64,000 nucleotides of DNA from the NCBI RefSeq assembly GCF_900110945.1, contig NZ_FOFL01000004.1, positions 248,001 through 312,000 of the forward strand. The letters are read 5' to 3'. How positions within the stretch are numbered: the stretch's first letter is position 1; each line of letters starts with the position of its first letter. Below are positions 17,190 through 25,064 of the stretch, piece by piece. A program made the position numbers and the translations under genes. The DNA comes from Devosia sp. YR412 (GTDB lineage: Bacteria > Pseudomonadota > Alphaproteobacteria > Rhizobiales > Devosiaceae). Below the pieces are notes generated by a model. It saw nothing but the letters and a program-made list of their open reading frames with translations. It was not told the DNA's origin and searched no databases.

Positions 17190-17558
17190 ATGACCACAGA
17201 GCTCGACCAGGCCTTCATCCGCATCGAAAAACTCGTCGAGCAGCGCCGCCTGCCCGGCGTCACCCGCAGCACCAGCTACGGCACCCCTGCCCTCAAGGTG
17301 CGCGACAAGAGTTTCGTCCGCCTGCGCGAGCCCGATGTGCTGGTCCTGCAATGCCCGGCCGAACAGAAAATCCTCTTGATGGAAATCTCGCCCGACATCT
17401 ATTTCGAGACCCAGCACTATGTCGGCTATGCCGCGGTACTGATCCGGCTGGGCGCTATTTCCGACGAAGAGCTGGCCCTGCGGCTGGAAGATGCCTGGCG
17501 GCATCGGGCGCCCAAAACCCTGTCAGAGCAGCATTCGACGCGATCACCGGCCAATTAG
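17190..17558 (+). CDS. MmcQ/YjbR family protein
   Basis: A 122-residue soluble protein of the MmcQ/YjbR family, recognisable from the early RLPGVTRSTSYGTPALKVRDKSFVRL stretch (about 20-45) and the later YVGYAAVLIRLGAISDEELALRLEDAWRHRAPK region. The fold is a cyt-c motif binding-like small domain; a DNA-binding role has been suggested but not shown for most members. It is divergent from mgtE with about 100 bases between the starts, and is followed by a small lipoprotein gene. Function is not assigned. Confidence 0.8.
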   Translation: MTTELDQAFIRIEKLVEQRRLPGVTRSTSYGTPALKVRDKSFVRLREPDVLVLQCPAEQKILLMEISPDIYFETQHYVGYAAVLIRLGAISDEELALRLEDAWRHRAPKTLSEQHSTRSPAN

Positions 17559-17657
17559 GGCCATTCTCGGGCAGCCCCATCTTCGCCTCAAAGCGTGGCT
17601 TAGCTCGCGCCGTCGTGAAGACCAAGATCAATCAGAGGTTCATCCCAAGGAGATCCC

Positions 17658-17864
17658 ATGTCCAAGATTCTGCTCGCCCCGCTTGCCATTGCCGCAGCGC
17701 TCGCTCTGGCCGCCTGTGGCGGCGACGCCCCGGACAACAGCACGGCCCCAGCCGCCGATGCGCCCCCGGCAACAACGGCACCAGCCACCCCGGCTCCAGC
17801 GGCAGCGCCTGCAGCCCCGGCCGACACCATGGCCCCGGCGGCTCCGGCAACCACCACGCCCTAA
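17658..17864 (+). CDS. Small Ala/Pro/Thr-rich lipoprotein
   Basis: This 68-residue protein has a lipoprotein signal peptide with lipobox LAAC (Cys at 20). The mature part is a low-complexity chain of Ala, Pro and Thr (APAAAPAAPADTMAPAAPATTTP) with no folded domain. After lipidation and cleavage it would be a 49-residue unstructured surface or periplasmic tether. A purine-rich AAGGAG lies about six bases before the ATG, and a strong terminator follows four bases after the stop, so it seems a genuine single-gene unit. The sequence gives no enzymatic role. Confidence 0.75.
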   Translation: MSKILLAPLAIAAALALAACGGDAPDNSTAPAADAPPATTAPATPAPAAAPAAPADTMAPAAPATTTP

Positions 17865-17868
17865 ACCA

Positions 17869-17896
17869 AAAGGCCGCCCCGAAGGGCGGCCTTTTT
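17869..17896 (+). terminator. Intrinsic terminator of the small lipoprotein gene
   Basis: Stem AAGGCCGCCC / GGGCGGCCTT with a CGAA loop, followed by a run of five T. It lies four bases after the lipoprotein stop. The opposite strand also has an A/T run, so it could act both ways, ending transcripts of the tRNA-Leu unit. Confidence 0.9.
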
Positions 17897-17916
17897 CTGG
17901 TCATCCAAAGGATGAT

Positions 17917-18003
17917 TGGTGCGGTCGAGAAGACTCGAACTTCCACGCCCTTTCGGGCACAGCGACCTCAACGCTGCGCGTCTACCAATTCCGCCACGAC
18001 CGC
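17917..18003 (-). tRNA. tRNA-Leu (anticodon GAG)
   Basis: The 87-base gene folds into a class II tRNA. The acceptor stem is GCGGTCG/CGACCGC, the D-arm holds TGGTAGACGC, the anticodon stem is CAGCG/CGCTG with loop TTGAGGT, there is a long variable arm GCCCGAAAGGGC, and the T-loop is TTCGAGT. The anticodon GAG reads CTC and CTT leucine codons. The 3' CCA is encoded (TGG at 17917-17919 on the plus strand). Confidence 0.95.
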
Positions 18004-18114
18004 ACTTCTGGTAGAGCCCCGACCCGAGGGGTCGAAGCGAGTGGGGATGTAGCAAAGGTCTTTCATAACCTCAAGCGCTTAAATCGAGATTTCGGCGCGG
18101 CCTGTGGACAGAAC

Positions 18115-18348
18115 CTATCCCCGACGGAAAATCTTCTCCGTTATCGATACCCGCAGGTGCCCATCTTCGACGCTGACCTCGCCATGGGCGATCAGCGTGT
18201 TATTGGCATAGATGTTGAGCGGATCATGCTCGGTGGCATCGAGTTCGATCACCGCGCCGCGCCCCATGCGCAGCAAATGGTGGATCGGCATGGTCGTGGC
18301 GCCAAGCTCGACCGTGATGTCCACTTCAATATTGTCTAATGTGCTCAT
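18115..18348 (-). CDS. Short FliN/SpoA-domain protein
   Basis: The 77-residue protein is almost entirely a SpoA (surface presentation of antigens) domain, as at the C terminus of the flagellar switch protein FliN and of type III secretion YscQ. IEVDITVELGATTMPIHHLLRMGRGAVIEL is followed by HDPLNIYANNTLIAHGEV and the final strand DGHLRVSITE. Usual FliN proteins are 100 residues or more, with an N-terminal extension missing here. No other flagellar gene is in the window. It is divergent from lipB, with starts almost abutting, and lies upstream of tRNA-Leu. It may be a functional core FliN or an orphan paralogue. Confidence 0.75.
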   Translation of the reverse strand: MSTLDNIEVDITVELGATTMPIHHLLRMGRGAVIELDATEHDPLNIYANNTLIAHGEVSVEDGHLRVSITEKIFRRG

Positions 18349-18411
18349 AGATAGATGGCGAACCCCGGCGCGGCTGACACGTGGCCACCGCGGAATCTGT
18401 TACAGGCGACT

Positions 18412-19176
18412 ATGGTTATGGAAATGTTAACAATGCGTGACGACGGCTGCGAAACCAGTTCCAAACTGGCACGCGATGACTCACGCCCGGTGCAATGGAT
18501 CATTTCGTCCGAGCCGGTGCCCTACACCGTCGCGTTGGAAGCCATGAAGGCCCGCGCCGCCGCCATTGCTGCCGGCGAGGCCGAAGAAGCCATCTGGCTG
18601 CTCGAACATCCCCCGCTCTACACCGCCGGCACCTCGGCCGTCGCCGGCGACCTGCTGTCAGACCGCTTCCCGGTCTATGACGCCGGTCGTGGCGGGCAAT
18701 ATACCTATCACGGGCCCGGCCAGCGCGTGGCCTATGTCATGCTGGACCTCACCAGGCGCGGCCGCGACATCCGCTGCCTGGTGCAGGGGCTGGAAGGCTG
18801 GGTCATCGACACGCTGGCCGCCCATAACGTCGTCGGCGAACGCCGCGACGGCCGCATCGGCGTCTGGGTCAAGCGCCCCGACAAGGGCGTGCTGCGCGAA
18901 GATAAGATCGCCGCCATTGGCGTGCGCGTCTCCAAATGGGTGAGCTTCCACGGAATCTCCCTGAACGTGGCTCCAGACCTCTCTCACTACGACGGCATCG
19001 TCCCCTGCGGCATCACCGACCAGGGCGTCACCAGCTTCGAGGACCTCGGCCAGCTGGTGTCCATGGAGGAAGTCGATTCGGTGCTGCGCAGCGCCTTCGA
19101 AGCCCGCTTCGGCCCCACTATTTATGCCAGCGAGGAAGGCCTTGTCAGCGCCGCCCCGCATGGCCAAGTTGCATAA
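18412..19176 (+). CDS. lipB: Lipoyl(octanoyl) transferase
   Basis: LipB moves octanoyl groups from acyl carrier protein to lipoyl domains of dehydrogenases such as pyruvate dehydrogenase. The family signatures are present: [26 protein letters not shown], the catalytic lysine in [22 protein letters not shown] and the catalytic cysteine in GIVPCGI. The first ATG of the frame is at 18355, only six bases from the divergent fliN-like start, leaving no room for a promoter; ATGs at 18412, 18418, 18424 and 18433 follow. I take 18412, but none has a strong Shine-Dalgarno, so the N terminus is uncertain by up to 27 residues. The family identity is firm. Confidence 0.9.
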   Translation: MVMEMLTMRDDGCETSSKLARDDSRPVQWIISSEPVPYTVALEAMKARAAAIAAGEAEEAIWLLEHPPLYTAGTSAVAGDLLSDRFPVYDAGRGGQYTYHGPGQRVAYVMLDLTRRGRDIRCLVQGLEGWVIDTLAAHNVVGERRDGRIGVWVKRPDKGVLREDKIAAIGVRVSKWVSFHGISLNVAPDLSHYDGIVPCGITDQGVTSFEDLGQLVSMEEVDSVLRSAFEARFGPTIYASEEGLVSAAPHGQVA

Positions 19177-19203
19177 CGAAAGAATCGACCCTCGGAGGGC
19201 AAG

Positions 19204-19737
19204 ATGACCTTGGACGACCTCAAGCGCCTCTTCACGCGGCAGACGCTTTTCAAACTCGACGCCATCCTGTCGCCGAAGTTGGTGCCGATCCTTTATGCCC
19301 TCGGCCTCGCCGCCATCCTGCTCTGGGCCGTCAGCCACCTGTTCTGGAGCTTCGGCTTCGGGTTCGGCAATGTTCTCTGGGGCCTGCTGGAGATTGTGGT
19401 CTTCGGCCTCATCTCCTTCGTGTCCCTGCGCATTCTGTGCGAGGCGCTGCTGGTCTGGTTCCGCACCCATGAGTCGAGCGGCGAGACGGTGACCCGGTCG
19501 CGCTATTCGGCCAGCCTGCTCGATGAAGTCCGCGACGCCATCCGCGATCTCGCCGAGGAGGGCGATGATCTCGATTATGCCGAGGCCGACGAATATATCA
19601 CCTCGGCCACCGAGCCTGCGCCCTATGTCGCGCCAACCACAGACGCCCCCCGCGCCCCGGCCACCAGCTCCGGCGAAGTCTTCGCCAAGCCGCGCCGCAC
19701 CGCCAAGCGCACGCCACCGCCCAAAAACGTCACCTGA
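19204..19737 (+). CDS. DUF4282-like membrane protein
   Basis: This 177-residue protein begins MTLDDLKRLFTRQTLFKLD and has two membrane segments, at about residues 27-52 and 57-80, followed by a basic-acidic cytoplasmic tail and a Pro/Ala/Thr-rich C terminus. The short N-terminal amphipathic stretch plus two helices is the DUF4282 layout, a family without known function. A clear GGAGGG lies eight bases before the ATG. It is 28 bases downstream of lipB and may be co-transcribed; a bidirectional terminator follows. Confidence 0.72.
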   Translation: MTLDDLKRLFTRQTLFKLDAILSPKLVPILYALGLAAILLWAVSHLFWSFGFGFGNVLWGLLEIVVFGLISFVSLRILCEALLVWFRTHESSGETVTRSRYSASLLDEVRDAIRDLAEEGDDLDYAEADEYITSATEPAPYVAPTTDAPRAPATSSGEVFAKPRRTAKRTPPPKNVT

Positions 19738-19754
19738 TTGCGGTGACCAAAAAC

Positions 19755-19792
19755 AAAAAGGCCGCCGGGACATCCATCCCGGCGGCCTTTTT
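19755..19792. terminator. Bidirectional intrinsic terminator
   Basis: Long perfect stem, AAAAAGGCCGCCGGGA paired with TCCCGGCGGCCTTTTT, around a CATCCA loop. A T-run follows on the plus strand and the matching A-run gives a T-run on the minus strand. It sits between the converging DUF4282-like and DoxX genes and can serve both. Confidence 0.92.
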
Positions 19793-19808
19793 CATTGCGC
19801 TAAGAGGC

Positions 19809-20186
19809 TTACTTCTTGTTGACGCTCCAGGCGCCCGGACCGGCGAACACCAGGTAGAGGAACACGAAGCAGAACAGGATGGCTGCGTCGCCGCCATTGT
19901 TGGTCGGGAAGGTGTTCATCGGCGCGTGAACCATGAAATAGGCCACGGCCATGGTGCCCGAAGCCACGAAAGCGGCCGGACGGGTGAAGAAGCCGATGAT
20001 GATCAGGATGCCGGTGACGATCTCGATCAGGCCGGCGAGGCCGAACAGGCTCATCAGCGGCGGCGACATTTCGGTTGCCGGGAAGCCCAGCACCTTCTGG
20101 GTGCCATGCAGCAGAAACAGCAGAGCCGTAACGATGCGCAGCACGGCGAGGGCCTGCGGCGCATAGGCGGAGAGACGATCGAACAT
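19809..20186 (-). CDS. DoxX family membrane protein
   Basis: A 125-residue protein with four membrane segments and the DoxX features: an N-terminal ALAVLRIVTALLFLLHGTQKV helix, GLAGLIEIVTGILIIIGF, and PAAFVASGTMAVAYF. Family members are small inner-membrane proteins linked to quinone or thiol redox work or to assembly of surface oxidases; none of this can be read from this copy. The gene stands alone and is divergent from rimO with about 250 bases between the starts. Confidence 0.85.
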   Translation of the reverse strand: MFDRLSAYAPQALAVLRIVTALLFLLHGTQKVLGFPATEMSPPLMSLFGLAGLIEIVTGILIIIGFFTRPAAFVASGTMAVAYFMVHAPMNTFPTNNGGDAAILFCFVFLYLVFAGPGAWSVNKK

Positions 20187-20439
20187 AGGATGATCCTTGA
20201 CATAAAGTGCTGCGCCGCTTCGATCGGCGCATCGGGGAAAATTGCACTAAACCAAACGCTTGCCTAGCGGTACCGGACACAATGCGGACGCACTGTTCAC
20301 CAATCCGAACATTCAAGTCCATGTGTTCGCCGGAATCGGCAGGTCAGCCCCGCATGGCGCGGGAGGCGGTATCATTGCGTAACCGTCATTCTTTCTGTAT
20401 GACGCGCCCAACAAATCCAACATTGGAAATCTCGCTCAC

Positions 20440-21771
20440 ATGAGCCAAGCGCCAAAAATTGGCCTCGTCAGCCTCGGCTGCCCCAAAGCCCTCGTCGATA
20501 GCGAACGCATCATGTCGACCTTGCGGGCCCAAGGCTATTCGTTCAGCCGCGACTATGCCGGCGCCGATATCGTCCTCGTCAACACCTGCGGCTTCCTTGA
20601 TTCCGCCAAGCAGGAATCATTGGAAGCCATCGGCGAAGCCCTCAACGAAAACGGTCGCGTCATCGTCACCGGCTGCCTCGGCGTCGAGGAAGAGCTGATC
20701 CGCGCCACGCATCCGTCCGTGCTCGCCATCTCGGGCCCGCATCAGTATGAGAACGTCGTCTCGGCCGTGCACAAGCACCTGCCGCCCGTTCCCAATAAAT
20801 TTGTCGACCTGGTGCCCGAACAGGGCCTCAAGCTGACCCCGCGCCATTACGCCTATCTGAAGATTTCCGAAGGCTGCAACAATCGCTGCTCCTTCTGCAT
20901 CATCCCCCAGATTCGCGGCGACCTGGCTTCCCGTCCGGCCGCCGGCATTCTCGGCGAGGCCGAAGGCCTGGTTCGTTCCGGCGTCAAGGAACTGCTGGTG
21001 ATCTCCCAGGACACCAGCGCCTATGGCGTCGATATCAAATACGCGGAATCCAACTACCGTGGCCGCCCGGTCAAGGCGAAATTCTATGACCTGGCCAAGG
21101 AACTCGGCCAGTTCGGCGCCTGGGTGCGCCTGCACTATGTCTACCCCTATCCCCATGTCGACCAGATCATGGAACTGATGGGCGAAGGCCTGGTGCTGCC
21201 CTATCTCGACATTCCCTTCCAGCACGCTTCCCCGAAAGTGCTGAAGGCCATGCGCCGCCCGGCGCACCAGGAAAAGACCCTCAACCGCATCCTCAACTGG
21301 AAAGCCCAGGTCCCCGACCTGACCGTGCGCTCCAACTTCATCGTCGGCTTCCCCGGCGAGACTGAGGAAGATTTCGAGATGATGCTCGACTTCATCGAGG
21401 AAGCCGAGATCGACCGCGCCGGCTGCTTCAAATATGAGCCCGTCACCGGCGCCCCGGCCAATGAGCTGGAAGGCATCGTCCCCGACGACGTCGCCCAGGA
21501 TCGCTGGGAACGGCTGATGGAAGTGGCGCAGAACGTCTCCGCCGGCCAGCTGGCCAAGAAGGTCGGCCGCACCATCCAGGTGCTGGTCGATGACGTCCAG
21601 CCCGACCAGAACAAGGCCATCGCCCGCTCCAAGTGGGACGCCCCCGAGATCGACGGCCAGGTCGTGGTCTCCAACGCCACCGGCATCAAGCCCGGCGACA
21701 TGATCGACGTGCTGGTCACCGACAGCGACGAATACGACCTGTTCGCCACGCCGGTGAAGGCGCTGAACTAG
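20440..21771 (+). CDS. rimO: Ribosomal protein S12 methylthiotransferase RimO
   Basis: The 443-residue protein has all three domains of a methylthiotransferase. The N-terminal UPF0004 domain carries cluster cysteines C14, C50 and C79. The radical-SAM core has CNNRCSFC (C146, C150, C153), and a TRAM domain lies at about residues 375-440. It adds a methylthio group to the beta carbon of the conserved aspartate of ribosomal protein S12; that aspartate (Asp89) is present in rpsL of this same window. The start ATG follows ACTTCGCTCAC with no strong Shine-Dalgarno. A terminator-like hairpin follows at 21815. Confidence 0.95.
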   Translation: MSQAPKIGLVSLGCPKALVDSERIMSTLRAQGYSFSRDYAGADIVLVNTCGFLDSAKQESLEAIGEALNENGRVIVTGCLGVEEELIRATHPSVLAISGPHQYENVVSAVHKHLPPVPNKFVDLVPEQGLKLTPRHYAYLKISEGCNNRCSFCIIPQIRGDLASRPAAGILGEAEGLVRSGVKELLVISQDTSAYGVDIKYAESNYRGRPVKAKFYDLAKELGQFGAWVRLHYVYPYPHVDQIMELMGEGLVLPYLDIPFQHASPKVLKAMRRPAHQEKTLNRILNWKAQVPDLTVRSNFIVGFPGETEEDFEMMLDFIEEAEIDRAGCFKYEPVTGAPANELEGIVPDDVAQDRWERLMEVAQNVSAGQLAKKVGRTIQVLVDDVQPDQNKAIARSKWDAPEIDGQVVVSNATGIKPGDMIDVLVTDSDEYDLFATPVKALN

Positions 21772-21814
21772 ATTCCATTTCAATGGCTTATGGCCATTGC
21801 CGGACTCAATCTGC

Positions 21815-21846
21815 AAAGGCGCCGCACCAGCGGTGCCTTTTGCTTT
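21815..21846 (+). terminator. Intrinsic terminator downstream of rimO
   Basis: The stem AAAGGCGCCGC / GCGGTGCCTTT (one G-U wobble) around loop ACCA is followed by TTGCTTTT. It lies 43 bases after the rimO stop. Confidence 0.75.
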
Positions 21847-21887
21847 TCGCGGGATGCTCGGCGTTTGCACGGCCCGATCCACGCCCA

Positions 21888-22019
21888 CGGTGTCACCCCG
21901 GCCTTGAGCCGGGGCCCATCCTGAGATGGCGGACCCGCCGCCAGGTCGATCGTTCGAACCACCTTGCGGCCGCGGCACTATCTCGAGATGGATCCCGGCT
22001 CAAGGCCGGGATGACACCG
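21888..22019 (+). repeat. Composite palindromic repeat (REP/BIME-like), copy B
   Basis: A 132-bp element bounded by CGGTGTCA and TGACACCG, with end hairpins CCCCGGCCTTGAGCCGGGG and CCCGGCTCAAGGCCGGG and a core containing GAACCACCTTGCGGC. It lies between rimO and the sulfate-binding protein gene, in the same orientation as copy C. Confidence 0.88.
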
Positions 22020-22187
22020 AGTATGGGGAAACAAAATCCCGCCCCGCACCCTTCCCGCGCAACCTGATTGCCCCACCCTGCCCGCTGGTAAATTACCCTT
22101 CCCAAACAGCGCTTTACCGCTGGACCTCGCGCCAATCCTCCCCCCATCTCGACGCCAACGTCATCCTGTCCCGGACACCAGCGTCAC
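22020..22187. other. Leader region of the sulfate-binding protein gene
   Basis: A pyrimidine-rich stretch of about 170 bases with no gene. It must contain the promoter of the gene at 22188 unless transcription comes through copy B. I see no clear -35/-10 pair and only a weak GGA before the start codon. Confidence 0.4.
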
Positions 22188-23171
22188 ATGAACAAGCTTC
22201 TCGCCACCGCCGTTGCGGCCATCGCCCTCGGTACCAGCCCGGTCTTTGCCCAGCCGACCGACATCCTCAACGCCTCCTATGACATCGCCCGCGAGCTGTT
22301 CGAGGCCGAGAACGCCGCCTTTGCCGCTTCCGGCGCCACCACCACGATCAACCAGTCGCATGCCGGCTCCTCGGCTCAGGCCCGCGCCGTGCTGGAAGGC
22401 CTCGCTGCCGACGTCGTGACCTTCAATCAGGTCACCGATATCGACAAACTGGTGGAAGGCGGCTTCGTCTCCGACGACTGGGCCTCAGAATTCCCCAACA
22501 ATGCCGCGCCCTTCTATTCCTTCCCCTCTTTCCTCGTCCGCGCCGGCAATCCCAAGGGCATTGCCGATTGGGGTGATCTCGCCGCCGAAGGCGTGCAGGT
22601 GATCTTCCCGAACCCCAAGACCTCCGGCAACGGCCGCTACACCTATCTGGCCGCCCGCGCCTGGGCGACCGAGGAATATGCCGGCGACGAAGCCAAGGTG
22701 GAAGAATTCCTCACCAAGCTGTTCGCCAATGTCCCGGTGTTCGAGACCGGCGGCCGCGCCGCTACCACCGCCTTCACCGAGCGCCAGCTCGGCGACGTGC
22801 TGGTGACTTTCGAGGCTGAAGTGCTGGGCGTGCGCAAGCAGCTTGGCGCCGACAAGTATGACTCGGTCGTCCCCTCGGTCAGCTTCCTGTCCGAATTCCC
22901 GGTCGCCCTTGTCGACAAGGTCGTCGACGCCCGCGGCAGCCGCGACATCGCCAAGGCCTATCTCGATTTCCTCTTCACCCCTGAAGGCCAGGAAGTCGCC
23001 GCCGCCAACTTCCACCGCCCCAGCGATGATGCGGTCCTCGCCGCCCACGCCGCAGATTTCCCGGAAATCCGCCTCGTCACCGTCGACGAAGCCTACGGCG
23101 GCTGGGACAAGGTCTCCGCCGAGCACTTCGCCGACGGCGGCCTGCTCGACAAGGTGTTCGTGAACCAATAA
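22188..23171 (+). CDS. Sulfate ABC transporter substrate-binding protein
   Basis: The 327-residue protein has a Sec signal peptide (cleavage likely after residue 21, VFA-QP) and the sulfate-binding signatures of the Sbp/CysP family: LNASYDIARELF near the mature start, INQSHAGSSAQARAVLEGL, VIFPNPKTSGNGRYTYLAARAWA and VVPSVSFLSEFPVALVDKVV. It binds sulfate or thiosulfate in the periplasm and delivers it to the CysT-CysW channel encoded next. It is set apart from cysT by a composite repeat, and another copy lies just upstream. No strong Shine-Dalgarno is seen before the ATG. Whether it is Sbp or CysP is not decided. Confidence 0.9.
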   Translation: MNKLLATAVAAIALGTSPVFAQPTDILNASYDIARELFEAENAAFAASGATTTINQSHAGSSAQARAVLEGLAADVVTFNQVTDIDKLVEGGFVSDDWASEFPNNAAPFYSFPSFLVRAGNPKGIADWGDLAAEGVQVIFPNPKTSGNGRYTYLAARAWATEEYAGDEAKVEEFLTKLFANVPVFETGGRAATTAFTERQLGDVLVTFEAEVLGVRKQLGADKYDSVVPSVSFLSEFPVALVDKVVDARGSRDIAKAYLDFLFTPEGQEVAAANFHRPSDDAVLAAHAADFPEIRLVTVDEAYGGWDKVSAEHFADGGLLDKVFVNQ

Positions 23172-23207
23172 GGCGCTACAACGCGTCCCAAAAAGGCTCC
23201 ACAAACG

Positions 23208-23332
23208 CGATGTCACCCCGGCCTTGAGCCGGGGCCCATCCTGAGATCTCACCGCACGCCGCCAGATCGAACCACCTTGCGGCAGTGGCACAATCTCGAC
23301 ATGGATCCCGGCTCAAGGCCGGGATGACATCG
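23208..23332 (+). repeat. Composite palindromic repeat (REP/BIME-like), copy C
   Basis: A 125-bp element bounded by CGATGTCA and TGACATCG with the same end hairpins and GAACCACCTTGCGGC core as copy B and in the same orientation. It lies between the binding-protein gene and cysT. In mRNA its hairpins could protect the upstream message or cut down expression of the permease genes. Confidence 0.88.
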
Positions 23333-23396
23333 TGTGAGTAGCGACATCTGAACCAATACCGGCGGGCCCCAAGCCCGCCCATTTGCGTGAGAAACC

Positions 23397-24233
23397 ATGG
23401 CATCGAAACGTTCCAAGCATCTGCTGCCCGGCTTCGGGCTGACGCTGGGCGTCTCCATGCTCTATCTGACCATCATTATCGTGCTGCCGTTGCTGGCCAT
23501 GCTGCTGAAAGTCGGCGGCATGGGCTTCGAGGAATTCTGGCGCATTGTCGCCTCCAACCGTTCGCTAGCCGCCTATCGCATCACCTTCAGCTCGGCTTTC
23601 ATCGCCACGATCTTCAACGGCGCCCTCGGCCTGTTGCTGGCCTGGGTGCTCACCCGCTACAGCTTCCCCGGCAAGCGCATTCTTGATGCCCTGGTCGACC
23701 TGCCCTTCGCCCTGCCCACCGCCGTCGCCGGCCTGGTGCTGGTGACCTTGTTCGCGCCAACCGGCTGGTATGGCCAGTTTCTCGAGCCCAATGGCTTCAA
23801 GGTCAACTACACCCAGCTCGGCATCATCATCGCCATGACCTTCACCTCGATCCCCTTCGTGGTCCGTGCCGTGCAGCCGGTGCTGGAAGAAATCCAGGTC
23901 GATCTTGAGGAGGCCGCGCAAACCTTGGGCGCCACGCGCTGGCAGATTTTTGCCCGCGTCATCTGGCCTACCATCCTGCCCGCCTTCATGGCCGGCTGCG
24001 TGCTCTCCTTTGCCCGCTCGCTCGGGGAATTTGGCGCCGTGGTCTTCATTGCCGGCAACCTGCCGGGCCTCACCGAAATCGTCTCGCTGCTGATCTTCAT
24101 CCGTATCGACGAATACAATTACGAAGGCGCCGCCGCTTTGGCCTTCGTCCTGTTGCTTGCCGCCTTCGTCACCCTCCTCCTCACCAATGCCCTGCAATCC
24201 TGGCAGGTGCGCTACGCGGATCGGAGCCGGTGA
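23397..24233 (+). CDS. cysT: Sulfate ABC transporter permease CysT (CysU)
   Basis: The 278-residue inner-membrane protein has about six membrane segments, the CysT pattern FAPTGWYGQFLEPNGFKVNYTQLGI, and the EAA coupling loop EEAAQTLGATRWQIFARVIWPTI (about 180-202) that docks to the ATPase. It forms the sulfate channel with CysW. Its TGA overlaps the cysW ATG by one base (TGATG). The ATG at 23397 follows GAGAAACC, a usable but weak site. No cysA ATPase gene lies in the locus. Confidence 0.93.
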   Translation: MASKRSKHLLPGFGLTLGVSMLYLTIIIVLPLLAMLLKVGGMGFEEFWRIVASNRSLAAYRITFSSAFIATIFNGALGLLLAWVLTRYSFPGKRILDALVDLPFALPTAVAGLVLVTLFAPTGWYGQFLEPNGFKVNYTQLGIIIAMTFTSIPFVVRAVQPVLEEIQVDLEEAAQTLGATRWQIFARVIWPTILPAFMAGCVLSFARSLGEFGAVVFIAGNLPGLTEIVSLLIFIRIDEYNYEGAAALAFVLLLAAFVTLLLTNALQSWQVRYADRSR

Positions 24234-25045
24234 TGACCAGAGCGACCCGCAGCACCGCCGAAATGATTTTCATCACCCTGGCCTTCGTCTTTGCCGGTGC
24301 TCTGCTGGTGGTCCCGCTGGCGGTGATCTTCGCCTTTGCCCTGCGTGAAGGCCTGGGCGTCTATCTCGCCAATATCGCCGAACCCGCGACGCTGCACGCA
24401 ATCGGCCTCACCATCTTCACCGCCATCATCGTGGTCCCGATCAACATCGTCATCGGCGTCTGCATCGCCTGGCTGGTCACCCGCTTCCGCTTCCCCGGCC
24501 GGCAGGTGCTCATCACCCTGATCGAACTGCCCGCCGCCGTCAGCCCCATCGTCGCCGGCACGGTCTATCTCTTCCTCTATGGCGGCCAGGGACTGCTGGG
24601 CCCGGCCCTGCAAGGCGCCGGCATCCAGCTGATGTTCACCGTCACCGCCATCATCCTCGTCAGCCTTTTCGTCACTGCCCCCTTCGTGGCGCGCGAGCTG
24701 ATTCCGCTGATGCAGCAGCAGGGCACCGAGGATGAGGAAGCGGCGCTTTCGCTCGGCGCCAATGGCTGGCAGATGTTCTGGTTCGTCACCCTGCCCAATA
24801 TCCGCTGGGCGATTCTCTACGGCGCCATCCTCACCAATGCCCGCGTCATGGGCGAATTCGGCGCAGTTTCAGTGGTCTCCGGCTCGATCCGCGGCCAGAC
24901 CAACACCCTGCCGCTGCAGATCAGCCAATTGTTCAATGATTTCAACGTCACCGGCTCGTTTGCCGCGGCATCGACTCTGGCGCTGATGGCGGTGCTGACC
25001 CTGATTCTCAAATCCACACTGGAAGCCAAGGGCGGCTGGCGCTGA
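24233..25045 (+). CDS. cysW: Sulfate ABC transporter permease CysW
   Basis: A 270-residue permease with six membrane segments, the CysW-type block PLMQQQGTEDEEAALSLGANGWQMFWFVTLPNI containing the EAA loop (about 163-185), and the motif GEFGAVSVVSGSIRGQTNTLPL near the C terminus. It pairs with CysT. The ATG at 24233 is coupled to the cysT stop; a GTG one codon upstream is also possible. In most sulfate operons cysA follows at once, but here the next gene, 19 bases on, is an unrelated dioxygenase on the other strand. Confidence 0.93.
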   Translation: MTRATRSTAEMIFITLAFVFAGALLVVPLAVIFAFALREGLGVYLANIAEPATLHAIGLTIFTAIIVVPINIVIGVCIAWLVTRFRFPGRQVLITLIELPAAVSPIVAGTVYLFLYGGQGLLGPALQGAGIQLMFTVTAIILVSLFVTAPFVARELIPLMQQQGTEDEEAALSLGANGWQMFWFVTLPNIRWAILYGAILTNARVMGEFGAVSVVSGSIRGQTNTLPLQISQLFNDFNVTGSFAAASTLALMAVLTLILKSTLEAKGGWR

Positions 25046-25064
25046 TTGCGCCAACCGCCGTTGA

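Noticed and set aside
20187-20439. Possible RNA gene between doxX and rimO
   Set aside because: I found no stable fold, tRNA-like arm or terminator in this 250-base gap; it looks like a plain divergent promoter region.
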